Shown here in pieces: positions 35,163-44,767 of a DNA stretch of 64,000 nt. The DNA comes from an uncultured Pelagibacteraceae bacterium. Lineage in GTDB: Bacteria; Pseudomonadota; Alphaproteobacteria; Pelagibacterales; Pelagibacteraceae. Under the pieces are notes generated by a model, which searched no databases, was not told where the DNA came from, and was given only the letters and a program-made list of their open reading frames with translations. Made by a program: the position numbers and the translations under genes. The DNA is taken from assembly GCA_902613755.1 (NCBI GenBank), contig CACMIH010000002.1, forward strand, positions 62,001 through 126,000, read 5' to 3'. Numbering within the stretch: the stretch's first letter is position 1; the number at the start of each line of letters is the position of its first letter.

Positions 35163-36479
35163 ATGGTTAAGGATCAAGAATTTCTAAAATTGAAAGCCTC
35201 ATATTGTTTGGATTTGGCAAAAAAAATGGGAGCAACAGATGCAAGTGTTACAGTTGGTCACTCAATTTCAGAAACAGTGAATTTTAGAAATAAATCCCTA
35301 GAAGCCTCAGATAGATCGGATGGATTGGCGTTAAGTATAGAAACTTATTTAGGTAAAAGAAGATCTTCAATTTCATCATCAAATTTACTAGATGAAAATA
35401 TAAAAACTTTAATTGAAAAGTGTTTTCAAACAACAAAAATTACACCAGAAGATGAATTTAATTCTTTGCCCGATAAAAATTTATTAGCCAAACAAATTAG
35501 AAACCTTAATTTGTATGACGAAACAAGATTCGAAAACGATAAAAAAATAAAATATTTAAAAGATTTAGAGGAGGCTGCTTCATCAGATAATCAAATTATA
35601 AATACAGAATCTAGTTTTACTGAAAATAAATCAAATTTTATATTAGCTAATAGTGACGGTTTTTGTGACGGTTATAAAACTTCTTCTTTTACTACTTCTT
35701 GCGTAACAGTTGCAAAAGATGAAAATAGTATGGAAAGAGACTATGAATTTTCTAGCAAACGTCATTTGTCTGATATTAAGCAAGCATCAGATCTTGGAAA
35801 TAAAGCTGCCGAGCAAACTATCAGAAAATTGAGCCCTAACAAAATTGGAAGCGACAAGATAAGCATAATTTTTGATAAAAGAATTTCAAAAGGAATGTTA
35901 AGTGTTTTTGCAAGTGCAATATCTGCATCTGCAATTGCAAGAGGCACTTCATTTTTAAAGGATAAAATTGATCAACAGGTTTTTGCCAATTCGATAAATG
36001 TAATTGATAAACCAGATAGAATCAAAGGAATGGGTTCTCAAAATTTTGATTCAGAGGGAGTAAATTCTAATACATTACAACTTATAGAGAATGGAATACT
36101 TAAAAATTACCTTATCGACACTTACAATGGAAAAAAACTAAATTTACAATCAAATGGAAGAAGCGGCGGAACTACTAATTTATATTTTGAAAATGGAAAT
36201 ATAAGCTACGAAGATCTTCTAAAAAAAAATTCAAAAAGTCTTTATATTACTGAAACTATTGGTCACGGATCTAATCTTGTAACAGGAGATTATTCAGTAG
36301 GGGCGACTGGTTTTTTGGTTGAAGATGGAGAATTTAAATATCCTGTAAATGAAATAACAATTGCTGGTAATTTTAAGGATATGTTTAAAAATATAACTTT
36401 AGCTAATGATTTAGAATTCGAATATTCAGTCAATTCACCAACTATGATGATAGAAGGTATGACTGTTGCAGGAAAATGA
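35163..36479 (+). CDS. tldE: TldE/PmbA subunit
   Basis: A 438-residue partner of TldD in the same family but without the HExxxH zinc site. It has GATDASVTVGHSISETVNFRNKSLE, a mid-protein ISKGMLSVFASAISASAIARGTSFL and the ending GDYSVGATGFLVEDGEFKYPVNEITIAGNFKDM, typical of PmbA/TldE. It caps the TldD catalytic chamber. The stop codon overlaps the next gene by four bases. Confidence 0.94.
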   Translation: MVKDQEFLKLKASYCLDLAKKMGATDASVTVGHSISETVNFRNKSLEASDRSDGLALSIETYLGKRRSSISSSNLLDENIKTLIEKCFQTTKITPEDEFNSLPDKNLLAKQIRNLNLYDETRFENDKKIKYLKDLEEAASSDNQIINTESSFTENKSNFILANSDGFCDGYKTSSFTTSCVTVAKDENSMERDYEFSSKRHLSDIKQASDLGNKAAEQTIRKLSPNKIGSDKISIIFDKRISKGMLSVFASAISASAIARGTSFLKDKIDQQVFANSINVIDKPDRIKGMGSQNFDSEGVNSNTLQLIENGILKNYLIDTYNGKKLNLQSNGRSGGTTNLYFENGNISYEDLLKKNSKSLYITETIGHGSNLVTGDYSVGATGFLVEDGEFKYPVNEITIAGNFKDMFKNITLANDLEFEYSVNSPTMMIEGMTVAGK

Positions 36480-37447
36480 GCAGTTATTGCGTAATTGGCT
36501 CTGGAATTTCAGGAGCGACAATAGCTAATCTTTTAAGCAAAAAAAATTCTGTACATATTTATGATAAAGCTCGAGGTCCAGGTGGCAGATCTTCCTTTAA
36601 AAGATTAAACAAGTCAAAAGGATTTGACCATGGGGCTCAATATATTTCTCCAAAATCAATCCAATTTAAGAAATTTATTACAAATTTACGTAAAAAAAAA
36701 ATTCTAAAAAAATGGAGTGGCAAACATATTTTTTTAAACAAATTAAAAAAAGAAAATAAAAATCATATTAAAATAATTGGTCGCAAAGGTAATAATGATA
36801 TTAGCAAACATTTGATAAAGAATATAAAATGTAATTTTCAAAGTGAGTTAGAGAAGATAAAATTTATAAATAATAAATGGAAATTAGATTTTAAGAACAA
36901 CCAAATAAAATATTATGATAAATTAATATTAACTTGTCCATTCCCACAATTAAAAAAAGTATCAAAAAAATTTATAAAAGATCCATTCATCAAACAAAAA
37001 ATTAAAATGGATGCAAATATTACAGTCATGATCGAAATAAAAAAAACAAATATAAACATATCGAGTTATTTGTTTGATGACAAAATTTTAGGATGGGCCG
37101 CTAAAGAAAATAGTAAAAAAAGATTTAAAAATAAAAATGATTTATGGACTTTACAAAGCACAAATCTATGGGCAAACAAAAAAATAAATAAAAATAGAGA
37201 AAATAAAGAAAAAAACTCAAAGATATTGATTGATCGATTTTTTAAACTTACTGGAATTAAAAAAACAAAAATATTAACTTCGTTAAATCATGGTTGGAAA
37301 TATTCCTCAAATTCTAGATCTTTAAAAGTTAGAAGTTATTGGGATACTAAATTAAATTTAGGTGTGTGTGCAGATTGGTTTGTAGGTCCTAGAGTAGAGG
37401 CTGGATGGATAAGTGCAAACGATCTTTATAAAAAAATAAATAAATAA
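36476..37447 (+). CDS. FAD-dependent oxidoreductase, renalase-like
   Basis: A 323-residue flavoprotein. The N-terminal dinucleotide-binding motif is VIGSGISGATIANLL, followed by IYDKARGPGGRSS and FDHGAQYIS. The C-terminal CADWFVGPRVEAGWISANDLY is the second FAD-contact block of the renalase/amine-oxidase group. In that family the enzymes oxidise aberrant dihydro-NAD(P) isomers or amines; no substrate is evident. Translational coupling to tldE (four-base overlap) may reflect shared transcription only. Confidence 0.83.
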   Translation: MSSYCVIGSGISGATIANLLSKKNSVHIYDKARGPGGRSSFKRLNKSKGFDHGAQYISPKSIQFKKFITNLRKKKILKKWSGKHIFLNKLKKENKNHIKIIGRKGNNDISKHLIKNIKCNFQSELEKIKFINNKWKLDFKNNQIKYYDKLILTCPFPQLKKVSKKFIKDPFIKQKIKMDANITVMIEIKKTNINISSYLFDDKILGWAAKENSKKRFKNKNDLWTLQSTNLWANKKINKNRENKEKNSKILIDRFFKLTGIKKTKILTSLNHGWKYSSNSRSLKVRSYWDTKLNLGVCADWFVGPRVEAGWISANDLYKKINK

Positions 37448-37449
37448 AT

Positions 37450-38130
37450 TTATTCAAGATTTTTTAAACGATATTCCCAATTTCCCATTCTCTTATATGT
37501 GATTTTGACAATCACTGAAGTTTTTTTATCAAGCCAAATGTCAAAATTTAATTTTTTATCTTCAGTAAGAGACATATCTTTAGATTTAAGTTTGAAATGA
37601 TCTGTTTCGTATTGTTTGTCATTAATTGAAATATTTTCCTTGCCAATAAAAGTAACTATTTGTTCTTTTATACTTCCAGAAATAGGACTTATTTGGCTTT
37701 CTGCTTGTAAAATTCTATGACTCCACCAATTTCCAATAATATTTTTTGTAGATGCCTCGCCTGAATATGAGGACCCTTTGATGTCAAACATTTTATTATT
37801 TTTATCCAGTTTTAAGTTTACAAATTTTTCTTTTTTATTTTGAAGTGTCTTTGATTTAAAAGATATTAAATTATCTTTTAAATAAATTTCTTCTCCATAT
37901 CCCTCTACTTTAAATATTGTTGCAGAAAGTAATTTTACCTCAAATTTATATTGATTTTTTACTATCGTTTTTTCACCATCTCTTTTAAAAAAATAATTAT
38001 TATACCCAATTACTTCATCATTTCTCAAGATCTCCATTTCTATTTTGTCAAATTTGTTATAATGACCAATATGAGCTAAAGAAATTGATGAGAAAAATAC
38101 AACAAGTAAAATAACTGCAAACTTTTTCAT
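37450..38130 (-). CDS. Exported protein of the DUF6134 type
   Basis: A 226-residue protein with a signal peptide (residues 1-19, ending SLA). The mature part is beta-rich and charged: FDKIEMEILRNDEVIGYNNYFFKRDG, a central GEASTKNIIGNWWSHRIL and C-terminal LNFDIWLDKKTSVIVKITYKRMGNWEYRL. This matches the family of about this length described as DUF6134, found in Alphaproteobacteria; function unknown, periplasmic. It is divergent from the YczE-like gene and convergent with the oxidoreductase. Confidence 0.7.
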   Translation of the reverse strand: MKKFAVILLVVFFSSISLAHIGHYNKFDKIEMEILRNDEVIGYNNYFFKRDGEKTIVKNQYKFEVKLLSATIFKVEGYGEEIYLKDNLISFKSKTLQNKKEKFVNLKLDKNNKMFDIKGSSYSGEASTKNIIGNWWSHRILQAESQISPISGSIKEQIVTFIGKENISINDKQYETDHFKLKSKDMSLTEDKKLNFDIWLDKKTSVIVKITYKRMGNWEYRLKNLE

Positions 38131-38183
38131 TTGGTAGTTACAATATTAGAATTTTTCATTAATAGATATAGCTTATTACAATT

Positions 38184-38831
38184 ATGTTTTTAAAAATAAA
38201 AAAAATTCCAAAAGTAAAATGGAGCTCAGAAAAACCATTTAATTTTAAACCAAAGCTTTCAACATTTTTTTTCTTATGTTTTGGTTTATCATTATTTGGA
38301 TTAGGCGAAGGATTATTAATTGTTTCATTCACTGGGGCTTCTCCTTGGAGTGTTTTAGCTCAAGGTATTTCCTTAAATGTTAATTTAAGTATTGGAACCA
38401 TCACATTATTGATAAGTGTTGCTGTTTTAATTTTATGGATACCCCTTGGACAAAAACCAGGGATGGGTACAATATTTAATGCAATCATAATTGCAATTAT
38501 GATTGATCTTTGTATTAAGTATGTTCCAACACCATCAAATTATATTCATCAATTTATTTTGGCAGTCATTTCTGTAATAACGGTCGGGATAGGTGGGGGC
38601 ATTTATTTGGTATCAAATTTAGGACCCGGTCCTAGAGATGGACTTATGATAGGATTACAAAAAATAACCAACTTTCCTATCGCTGTTGTAAGAGCAACAA
38701 TGGAAATTTCAGTTGTTAGCATTGGATGGTATTTAGGAGGAACAGTTGGAGTTGGAACCTTACTGTTTGCATTTGGAATAGGCCCTTGTGTTGCTTTAGG
38801 CCTCTATTTAGTTGATAAAATTTTTGATTAA
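38184..38831 (+). CDS. YczE/YitT-family membrane protein
   Basis: A 215-residue protein with about five or six hydrophobic segments. The blocks GLGEGLLIVSFTGASPWSVLAQGI, GQKPGMGTIFNAIIIAIMID and SNLGPGPRDGLMIGLQ are the repeated PW/GPRDG patterns of the YczE family. Function is unknown; some relatives affect secretion or transport. It overlaps the convergent typA by four bases. Confidence 0.85.
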   Translation: MFLKIKKIPKVKWSSEKPFNFKPKLSTFFFLCFGLSLFGLGEGLLIVSFTGASPWSVLAQGISLNVNLSIGTITLLISVAVLILWIPLGQKPGMGTIFNAIIIAIMIDLCIKYVPTPSNYIHQFILAVISVITVGIGGGIYLVSNLGPGPRDGLMIGLQKITNFPIAVVRATMEISVVSIGWYLGGTVGVGTLLFAFGIGPCVALGLYLVDKIFD

Positions 38832-40654
38832 GCAGCAGCTATAGCTTTTTCGTTTTTCTTTCTTTCATGAGGATCTAAAATAGCTTTACGTAATCTGCAA
38901 GAATCTGGAGTAATTTCTAATGCCTCATCAGTATTAAGCATACTTAATTGTTCAGCAATAGACATTGTTCTAACGGGTGTAAGCACAACATTTTCATCAG
39001 TACCTTGAGTTCTCATATTTGTTAACTTTTTACCTTTCATAACATTGATTATCATGTCACCTGGTTTAGGTGAAAGACCTACTATCATTCCAGGATAAAC
39101 GGCATCATTATGAGTAACAAACATCTCTCCCCTTGCTTGAAGGTTAAATATCGCGAATGCAACAGCTTTTCCTTGTTCCATTGAGATTAATGCTCCATTT
39201 CTTCGGCCTTCCATTTGTCCTTCAAAAGGACCATAACTATAGAATATTCTATTTATAACACCATTTCCTTTAGTAAGTGTAAGAAATCTGCTTGTGTAGC
39301 CCATTAACCCTCTAGTAGGTGCATGAAAAATTAATCTTTTTTTATTGGTTCCTGTATCTTTTAATTCTATTAGCTTCCCTTTTCTTCTGTTCATTGAATC
39401 AATTACTTTTGATGCATGTTCTTCGTCAAGGTCCATTGTAATTTCTTCAATCGGCTCAAGTTTATTTCCACTTTCGTCAGTTTTGTATAACACTTTTGGA
39501 GGGCTTACTGTCATTTCAAAACCTTCTCTTCTCATTTGAGTTAAAAGAATTTCTAACATTAATTCGCCTCTACCACTTACAACAAAAGAGTCTTTTACCT
39601 CGTTTTCAGAAAATGTAATTCCAACGTTATTTTGAGCTTCTTGAACTAATCTATCTCTTATTTGAGTACTGGTTAATTTTTTACCTTCAGTTCCAGCTAA
39701 AGGTGAAGTGTTTACAGTTATTGTAATTGACATTGTTGGTGGATCTATCGGAGTAGCAGGAATCGGCTCATTTACCTCTAGGTCACATATTGTATCAGCA
39801 ACGTTTGCTTTTTCTAATCCAGCAACAACCACAATATCTCCAGCCTCACCAACATCTATTGGAACTTTTTTTGTTCCTTCATATCTAAAAATTTTTGTTA
39901 ATTTTCCTTCATCAACTTTTTCACCATTTAAATTAATTGCTTTTATAGATTGATTAGCTTTTGCAGTACCTTGTGTAATTCTTCCAACCAAACTTCTACC
40001 TAAAAAACTATCTGCATAAAGTAGTGTTGATAACATTGCAAAAGGCTTTGTTTTATCAAGTTCAGTAGGTTTTACGTGATCAACAATTAAATCTAATAAA
40101 GGATTTAAATTTTTTCTCGGACCATCAACCTCAAGATCTGCCCAACCTGATCTTCCACTTGCATATAGAACTGGAAAATCTAATTGTTCTTCATTTGCAT
40201 CTAAACTTACAAATAAATCAAATGTTTCATCTAAAACTTCGTTTGCTCTTTGATCAGCTTTATCTAATTTATTAATAACAACAATTGGTTTTAATCCTTG
40301 TTTAAGTGCTTTGGATAACACAAATTTTGTTTGAGGCATAACACCTTCTGCAGAATCAATTAACAATAATGCTCCATCTGCCATACTCAAAACTCTTTCA
40401 ACTTCAGCAGCAAAATCTCTATGACCAGGAGTATCAATAATATTTATTCTAGAATTATTCCAATTAATAGAAGCGGGTTTAGCTAAAATTGTAATTCCTC
40501 TTTCTTTTTCAAGCTCACCTGAATCCATTAATCTTTCATCAACAACTTCGTTTTCTCTAAACGAACCACTTTGCTTCATTAAATTGTCAATTAAAGTAGT
40601 TTTCCCGTGATCGACATGGGCAATGATTGTGATGTTTCTGATATTATTACTCAT
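38828..40654 (-). CDS. typA: Ribosome-associated GTPase TypA/BipA
   Basis: A 608-residue translational GTPase. G1 is AHVDHGKTTL, with ERGITI, DTPGHRDF and NKLDKAD as later G motifs. Domain V and the BipA-specific C-terminus (GKKLTNMRTQGTDENVVLTP, EALEITPDSCRLRKAIL) are complete. It helps ribosome assembly and stress adaptation. Normal length. It lies downstream of groESL on the same strand, separated by 269 bp that contain a terminator and a small candidate ORF. Confidence 0.96.
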   Translation of the reverse strand: MSNNIRNITIIAHVDHGKTTLIDNLMKQSGSFRENEVVDERLMDSGELEKERGITILAKPASINWNNSRINIIDTPGHRDFAAEVERVLSMADGALLLIDSAEGVMPQTKFVLSKALKQGLKPIVVINKLDKADQRANEVLDETFDLFVSLDANEEQLDFPVLYASGRSGWADLEVDGPRKNLNPLLDLIVDHVKPTELDKTKPFAMLSTLLYADSFLGRSLVGRITQGTAKANQSIKAINLNGEKVDEGKLTKIFRYEGTKKVPIDVGEAGDIVVVAGLEKANVADTICDLEVNEPIPATPIDPPTMSITITVNTSPLAGTEGKKLTSTQIRDRLVQEAQNNVGITFSENEVKDSFVVSGRGELMLEILLTQMRREGFEMTVSPPKVLYKTDESGNKLEPIEEITMDLDEEHASKVIDSMNRRKGKLIELKDTGTNKKRLIFHAPTRGLMGYTSRFLTLTKGNGVINRIFYSYGPFEGQMEGRRNGALISMEQGKAVAFAIFNLQARGEMFVTHNDAVYPGMIVGLSPKPGDMIINVMKGKKLTNMRTQGTDENVVLTPVRTMSIAEQLSMLNTDEALEITPDSCRLRKAILDPHERKKNEKAIAAA

Positions 40655-40739
40655 AAAGTGTGGCTCTTATACATATTTAAACTGATATTAAAACTTAAAA
40701 AAATTCATATCTGGCTTGAAAAATTAACAAAATTTGAGA

Positions 40740-40856
40740 TTAATTTTGTTTTTTTTGCTTATCTTTTTTGATTTTTCTTCTCTCTTTGAGACTCAATTTA
40801 GGTTTTTTTTTAACACTAGAATCTTTAAACGATTTTCCACTATATCTTTTTGACAT
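40740..40856 (-). CDS. Candidate 38-residue basic protein between groEL and typA
   Basis: An ATG at 40856 opens a 38-codon frame: MSKRYSGKSFKDSSVKKKP, then a tail rich in Lys and Arg, ending KKQN. About half the residues are Lys or Arg. It lies wholly inside the 269-bp gap between groEL and typA, after the groEL terminator. No clear SD precedes it. It could be a small ribosome- or RNA-binding protein or a chance frame in A-rich DNA. Confidence 0.4.
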   Translation of the reverse strand: MSKRYSGKSFKDSSVKKKPKLSLKERRKIKKDKQKKQN

Positions 40857-40871
40857 AATAAATTTTCACAT

Positions 40872-40901
40872 AAAAAAAAGGCCATCTTAAGATGGCCTTT
40901 T
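40872..40901 (-). terminator. Intrinsic terminator after groEL
   Basis: AAAAGGCCATCTT (876-888 of this kilobase) is followed by its exact complement AAGATGGCCTTTT (889-901), forming a strong hairpin. On the minus strand, a run of eight T follows directly (bases 40879-40872). It lies 23 bp beyond the groEL stop and should end the groESL transcript. Confidence 0.9.
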
Positions 40902-40923
40902 AAATTTTTTTGAGATTGGGGGA

Positions 40924-42597
<1,674 letters not shown>

Positions 42598-42608
42598 TTA
42601 CTAATTAT

Positions 42609-42899
42609 TTACTTGCTTGAAATACCCATAATGTCTGACTCTTTCATTATGCTGTATTCTTTACCATCAATTTTAACTTCTGTACCCGACCATTTGCCAA
42701 ATAAAACTTTATCACCAACTTTAACGTCCATTGGAATTTTTTTTCCATCATCAGTTTTTGCTCCACCACCTACAGCAACAACTTTACCTTCTTGAGGTTT
42801 TTCTTGAGCTGTATCAGGGATAATGATTCCTCCAGCAGTTTTTTCACTGCTGTCTAATACTTCGATTAAAACTCTGTCATGTAACGGTTTAAACTTCAT
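42609..42899 (-). CDS. groES: Co-chaperonin GroES
   Basis: A 96-residue GroES starting [16 protein letters not shown] at the ATG 42899, chosen because AAGGAG lies just upstream; an in-frame codon at 42938 would add 13 residues outside the family. It contains [25 protein letters not shown] and [22 protein letters not shown]. It caps the GroEL cavity. First gene of groESL. Confidence 0.97.
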   Translation of the reverse strand: MKFKPLHDRVLIEVLDSSEKTAGGIIIPDTAQEKPQEGKVVAVGGGAKTDDGKKIPMDVKVGDKVLFGKWSGTEVKIDGKEYSIMKESDIMGISSK

Positions 42900-42935
42900 A
42901 AATTCTCCTTTATAAATCTTTATAAATATGAGCCT

Positions 42936-42964
42936 CATATAGATATTTCACCGCCTATTTCAAG
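42936..42964 (-). promoter_or_regulatory. Sigma-32-like heat-shock promoter of groESL
   Basis: On the minus strand CTTGAAA (42964-42958) is followed after 15 bases by CTATATG (42942-42936). The upstream element and spacing are identical to the hsp20 promoter at 27011-27039; the downstream element is weaker. It would start transcription about 30 bases before groES. No CIRCE-type inverted repeat is visible. Confidence 0.6.
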
Positions 42965-43031
42965 ATCAGAAACACTTTAAGATGTTAATATTGCTAGTAA
43001 ATTCAGGATTTTATGGTTTATACCTTAAAAT

Positions 43032-43850
43032 ATGACCAAAAATTTAGATTTAAATGGCTTACAATCAATTGCTGATAACTACGATCTTTTTTATATAGAT
43101 TTGTGGGGTGTTATTCACAATGGGATCAATCTTCATGAAAAAGCAATCACTGTTCTGAATGAACTTTTAAAAAACAATAAAATGTTTGTACTTTTAACTA
43201 ACGCACCTAGACCAAATAAAACTGTTCAAAATTTTTTAGAAAAGATGGGCATGGACAAAGCACTCAGAGATCACGTATTTACCTCAGGAGAAGCAGCATT
43301 GAATTATTTGAAAAAATCTTTCTTATCTAAAAAGTTTTATCACATAGGTCCACCTAGAGATTTTGATTTATTTTATTTATTTGAGAAAAATAAGTGTGAA
43401 GATATTAGCGATAGTGAATATTTATTGTGTACCGGGTTATTTGATGATCATGATAAGGATTTAGAATTTTATAAAGATCTACTTGAAAAACATATTAACA
43501 AAAAAATGATTTGCACAAATCCAGATTTAATTGTTGATCGTGGTGAAGTTAGAGAGTTGTGTGCAGGTTCCGTTGCAATGGTTTTTGAAAAAATGGGTGG
43601 AGAAGTAGTATATTTTGGAAAACCACATCCAGAGGTTTATAATCAGTCAATTGATAATAAAAATAAAAAAATATTAGCAATTGGTGATAATTTAAATACT
43701 GATATCAGAGGTGCAAATCTTTTAAATTATGACTCTTTATTAATTAGTAACGGGATACATAGAAATGAAATAAAAAATAATGGTATCCAAGACGTTTCAA
43801 AAGAGTACGAGGCTATAGTTAATTTTATTCAATCAGATCTAAAATGGTAA
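43032..43850 (+). CDS. HAD-family sugar-phosphatase-like hydrolase (class IIA)
   Basis: A 272-residue HAD hydrolase. Motif I is DLWGVIHNG (nucleophile Asp), motif II VLLTNAPRP, motif III around GKPHPEVY and motif IV GDNLNTDIRGANLL. This matches the NagD-like IIA group described mainly in Alphaproteobacteria. It probably removes phosphate from a small sugar phosphate or nucleotide; the substrate is not evident. It is the first gene of a plus-strand run through ribF, ileS and lspA, overlapping ribF by seven bases. Confidence 0.87.
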   Translation: MTKNLDLNGLQSIADNYDLFYIDLWGVIHNGINLHEKAITVLNELLKNNKMFVLLTNAPRPNKTVQNFLEKMGMDKALRDHVFTSGEAALNYLKKSFLSKKFYHIGPPRDFDLFYLFEKNKCEDISDSEYLLCTGLFDDHDKDLEFYKDLLEKHINKKMICTNPDLIVDRGEVRELCAGSVAMVFEKMGGEVVYFGKPHPEVYNQSIDNKNKKILAIGDNLNTDIRGANLLNYDSLLISNGIHRNEIKNNGIQDVSKEYEAIVNFIQSDLKW

Positions 43851-44767
43851 AACATTATAAAAATTTTAATATTAAAAAATTACACAGAGGATCAATTATT
43901 TTAATTGGTAATTTTGATGGTTTACATTTAGGACATCAAAAATTATTTCAATTAGCACGGTCATATAAGAAAAAATATAATTTAAAGATTGGTGTTGTAA
44001 ATTTTGATCCAATGCCAAAAATGTTTTTTAATAAAAAATTAAAAAATTTTCGACTTTCTAATATTGATCAAAAAATAAAGTTACTTAGAAATTTAAAAGT
44101 AGATTTTGTTATTACAAAAAAATTTGATAAAAAATTTTCAAAAACTAAAGCTCTAGATTTTATAATTCAAATTTTGAGTAAAAAATTAAACTCTAGATTT
44201 ATTTTTGTGAGTAACAATTTTAGATTTGGAAATAGAAGAGAGGGAAATGTTAATTTATTAAAAAAATATGAGAGATCGTTTAATTACAAAGTTATAAAAC
44301 CAGAACCATTAATTAAAAACAAAAAGATAGTTTCCTCATCTTTAATAAGAAATCTTTTAGAAAAAGGTTTTTTAGCTAAGGCCAATAATTTTTTAAACAG
44401 AAACTGGACGATACAAGGAATTGTCAAAAAGGGAAGACAAGTTGGAAAAAAAATTGGCTTTCCGACGTGTAATATAGATATTAAAGATTACGTTCTAGCA
44501 AAACCAGGAGTCTATGCTGTCAAGGTTTTGAGGAAAAATAGCAACAAATATCTTAAAGGAATTGCTAATCTTGGATATAGACCAACATTTAATCAAAAAA
44601 AAATATTACTAGAAGTTCATTTATTTAATTTTTCTGGAAATCTTTACAATAAGCTTTTATCAGTAGAGTTTTTAAAGTTTATAAGAAAAGAAAAAAAATT
44701 TAAAAATGTTAATCAATTAAGAGCTCAAATTAAAAAAGATTTAAATATTGCAAAAAATACTAAATGA
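43844..44767 (+). CDS. ribF: Bifunctional riboflavin kinase / FAD synthetase
   Basis: A 307-residue protein. The N-terminal adenylyltransferase has GNFDGLHLGHQKLF and FVSNNFRFGNRREGNV; the C-terminal flavokinase has KKIGFPTCNID and GIANLGYRPTF. It makes FMN and then FAD. A normal two-domain length. It overlaps the HAD gene upstream and ileS downstream by four bases. Confidence 0.95.
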   Translation: MVKHYKNFNIKKLHRGSIILIGNFDGLHLGHQKLFQLARSYKKKYNLKIGVVNFDPMPKMFFNKKLKNFRLSNIDQKIKLLRNLKVDFVITKKFDKKFSKTKALDFIIQILSKKLNSRFIFVSNNFRFGNRREGNVNLLKKYERSFNYKVIKPEPLIKNKKIVSSSLIRNLLEKGFLAKANNFLNRNWTIQGIVKKGRQVGKKIGFPTCNIDIKDYVLAKPGVYAVKVLRKNSNKYLKGIANLGYRPTFNQKKILLEVHLFNFSGNLYNKLLSVEFLKFIRKEKKFKNVNQLRAQIKKDLNIAKNTK

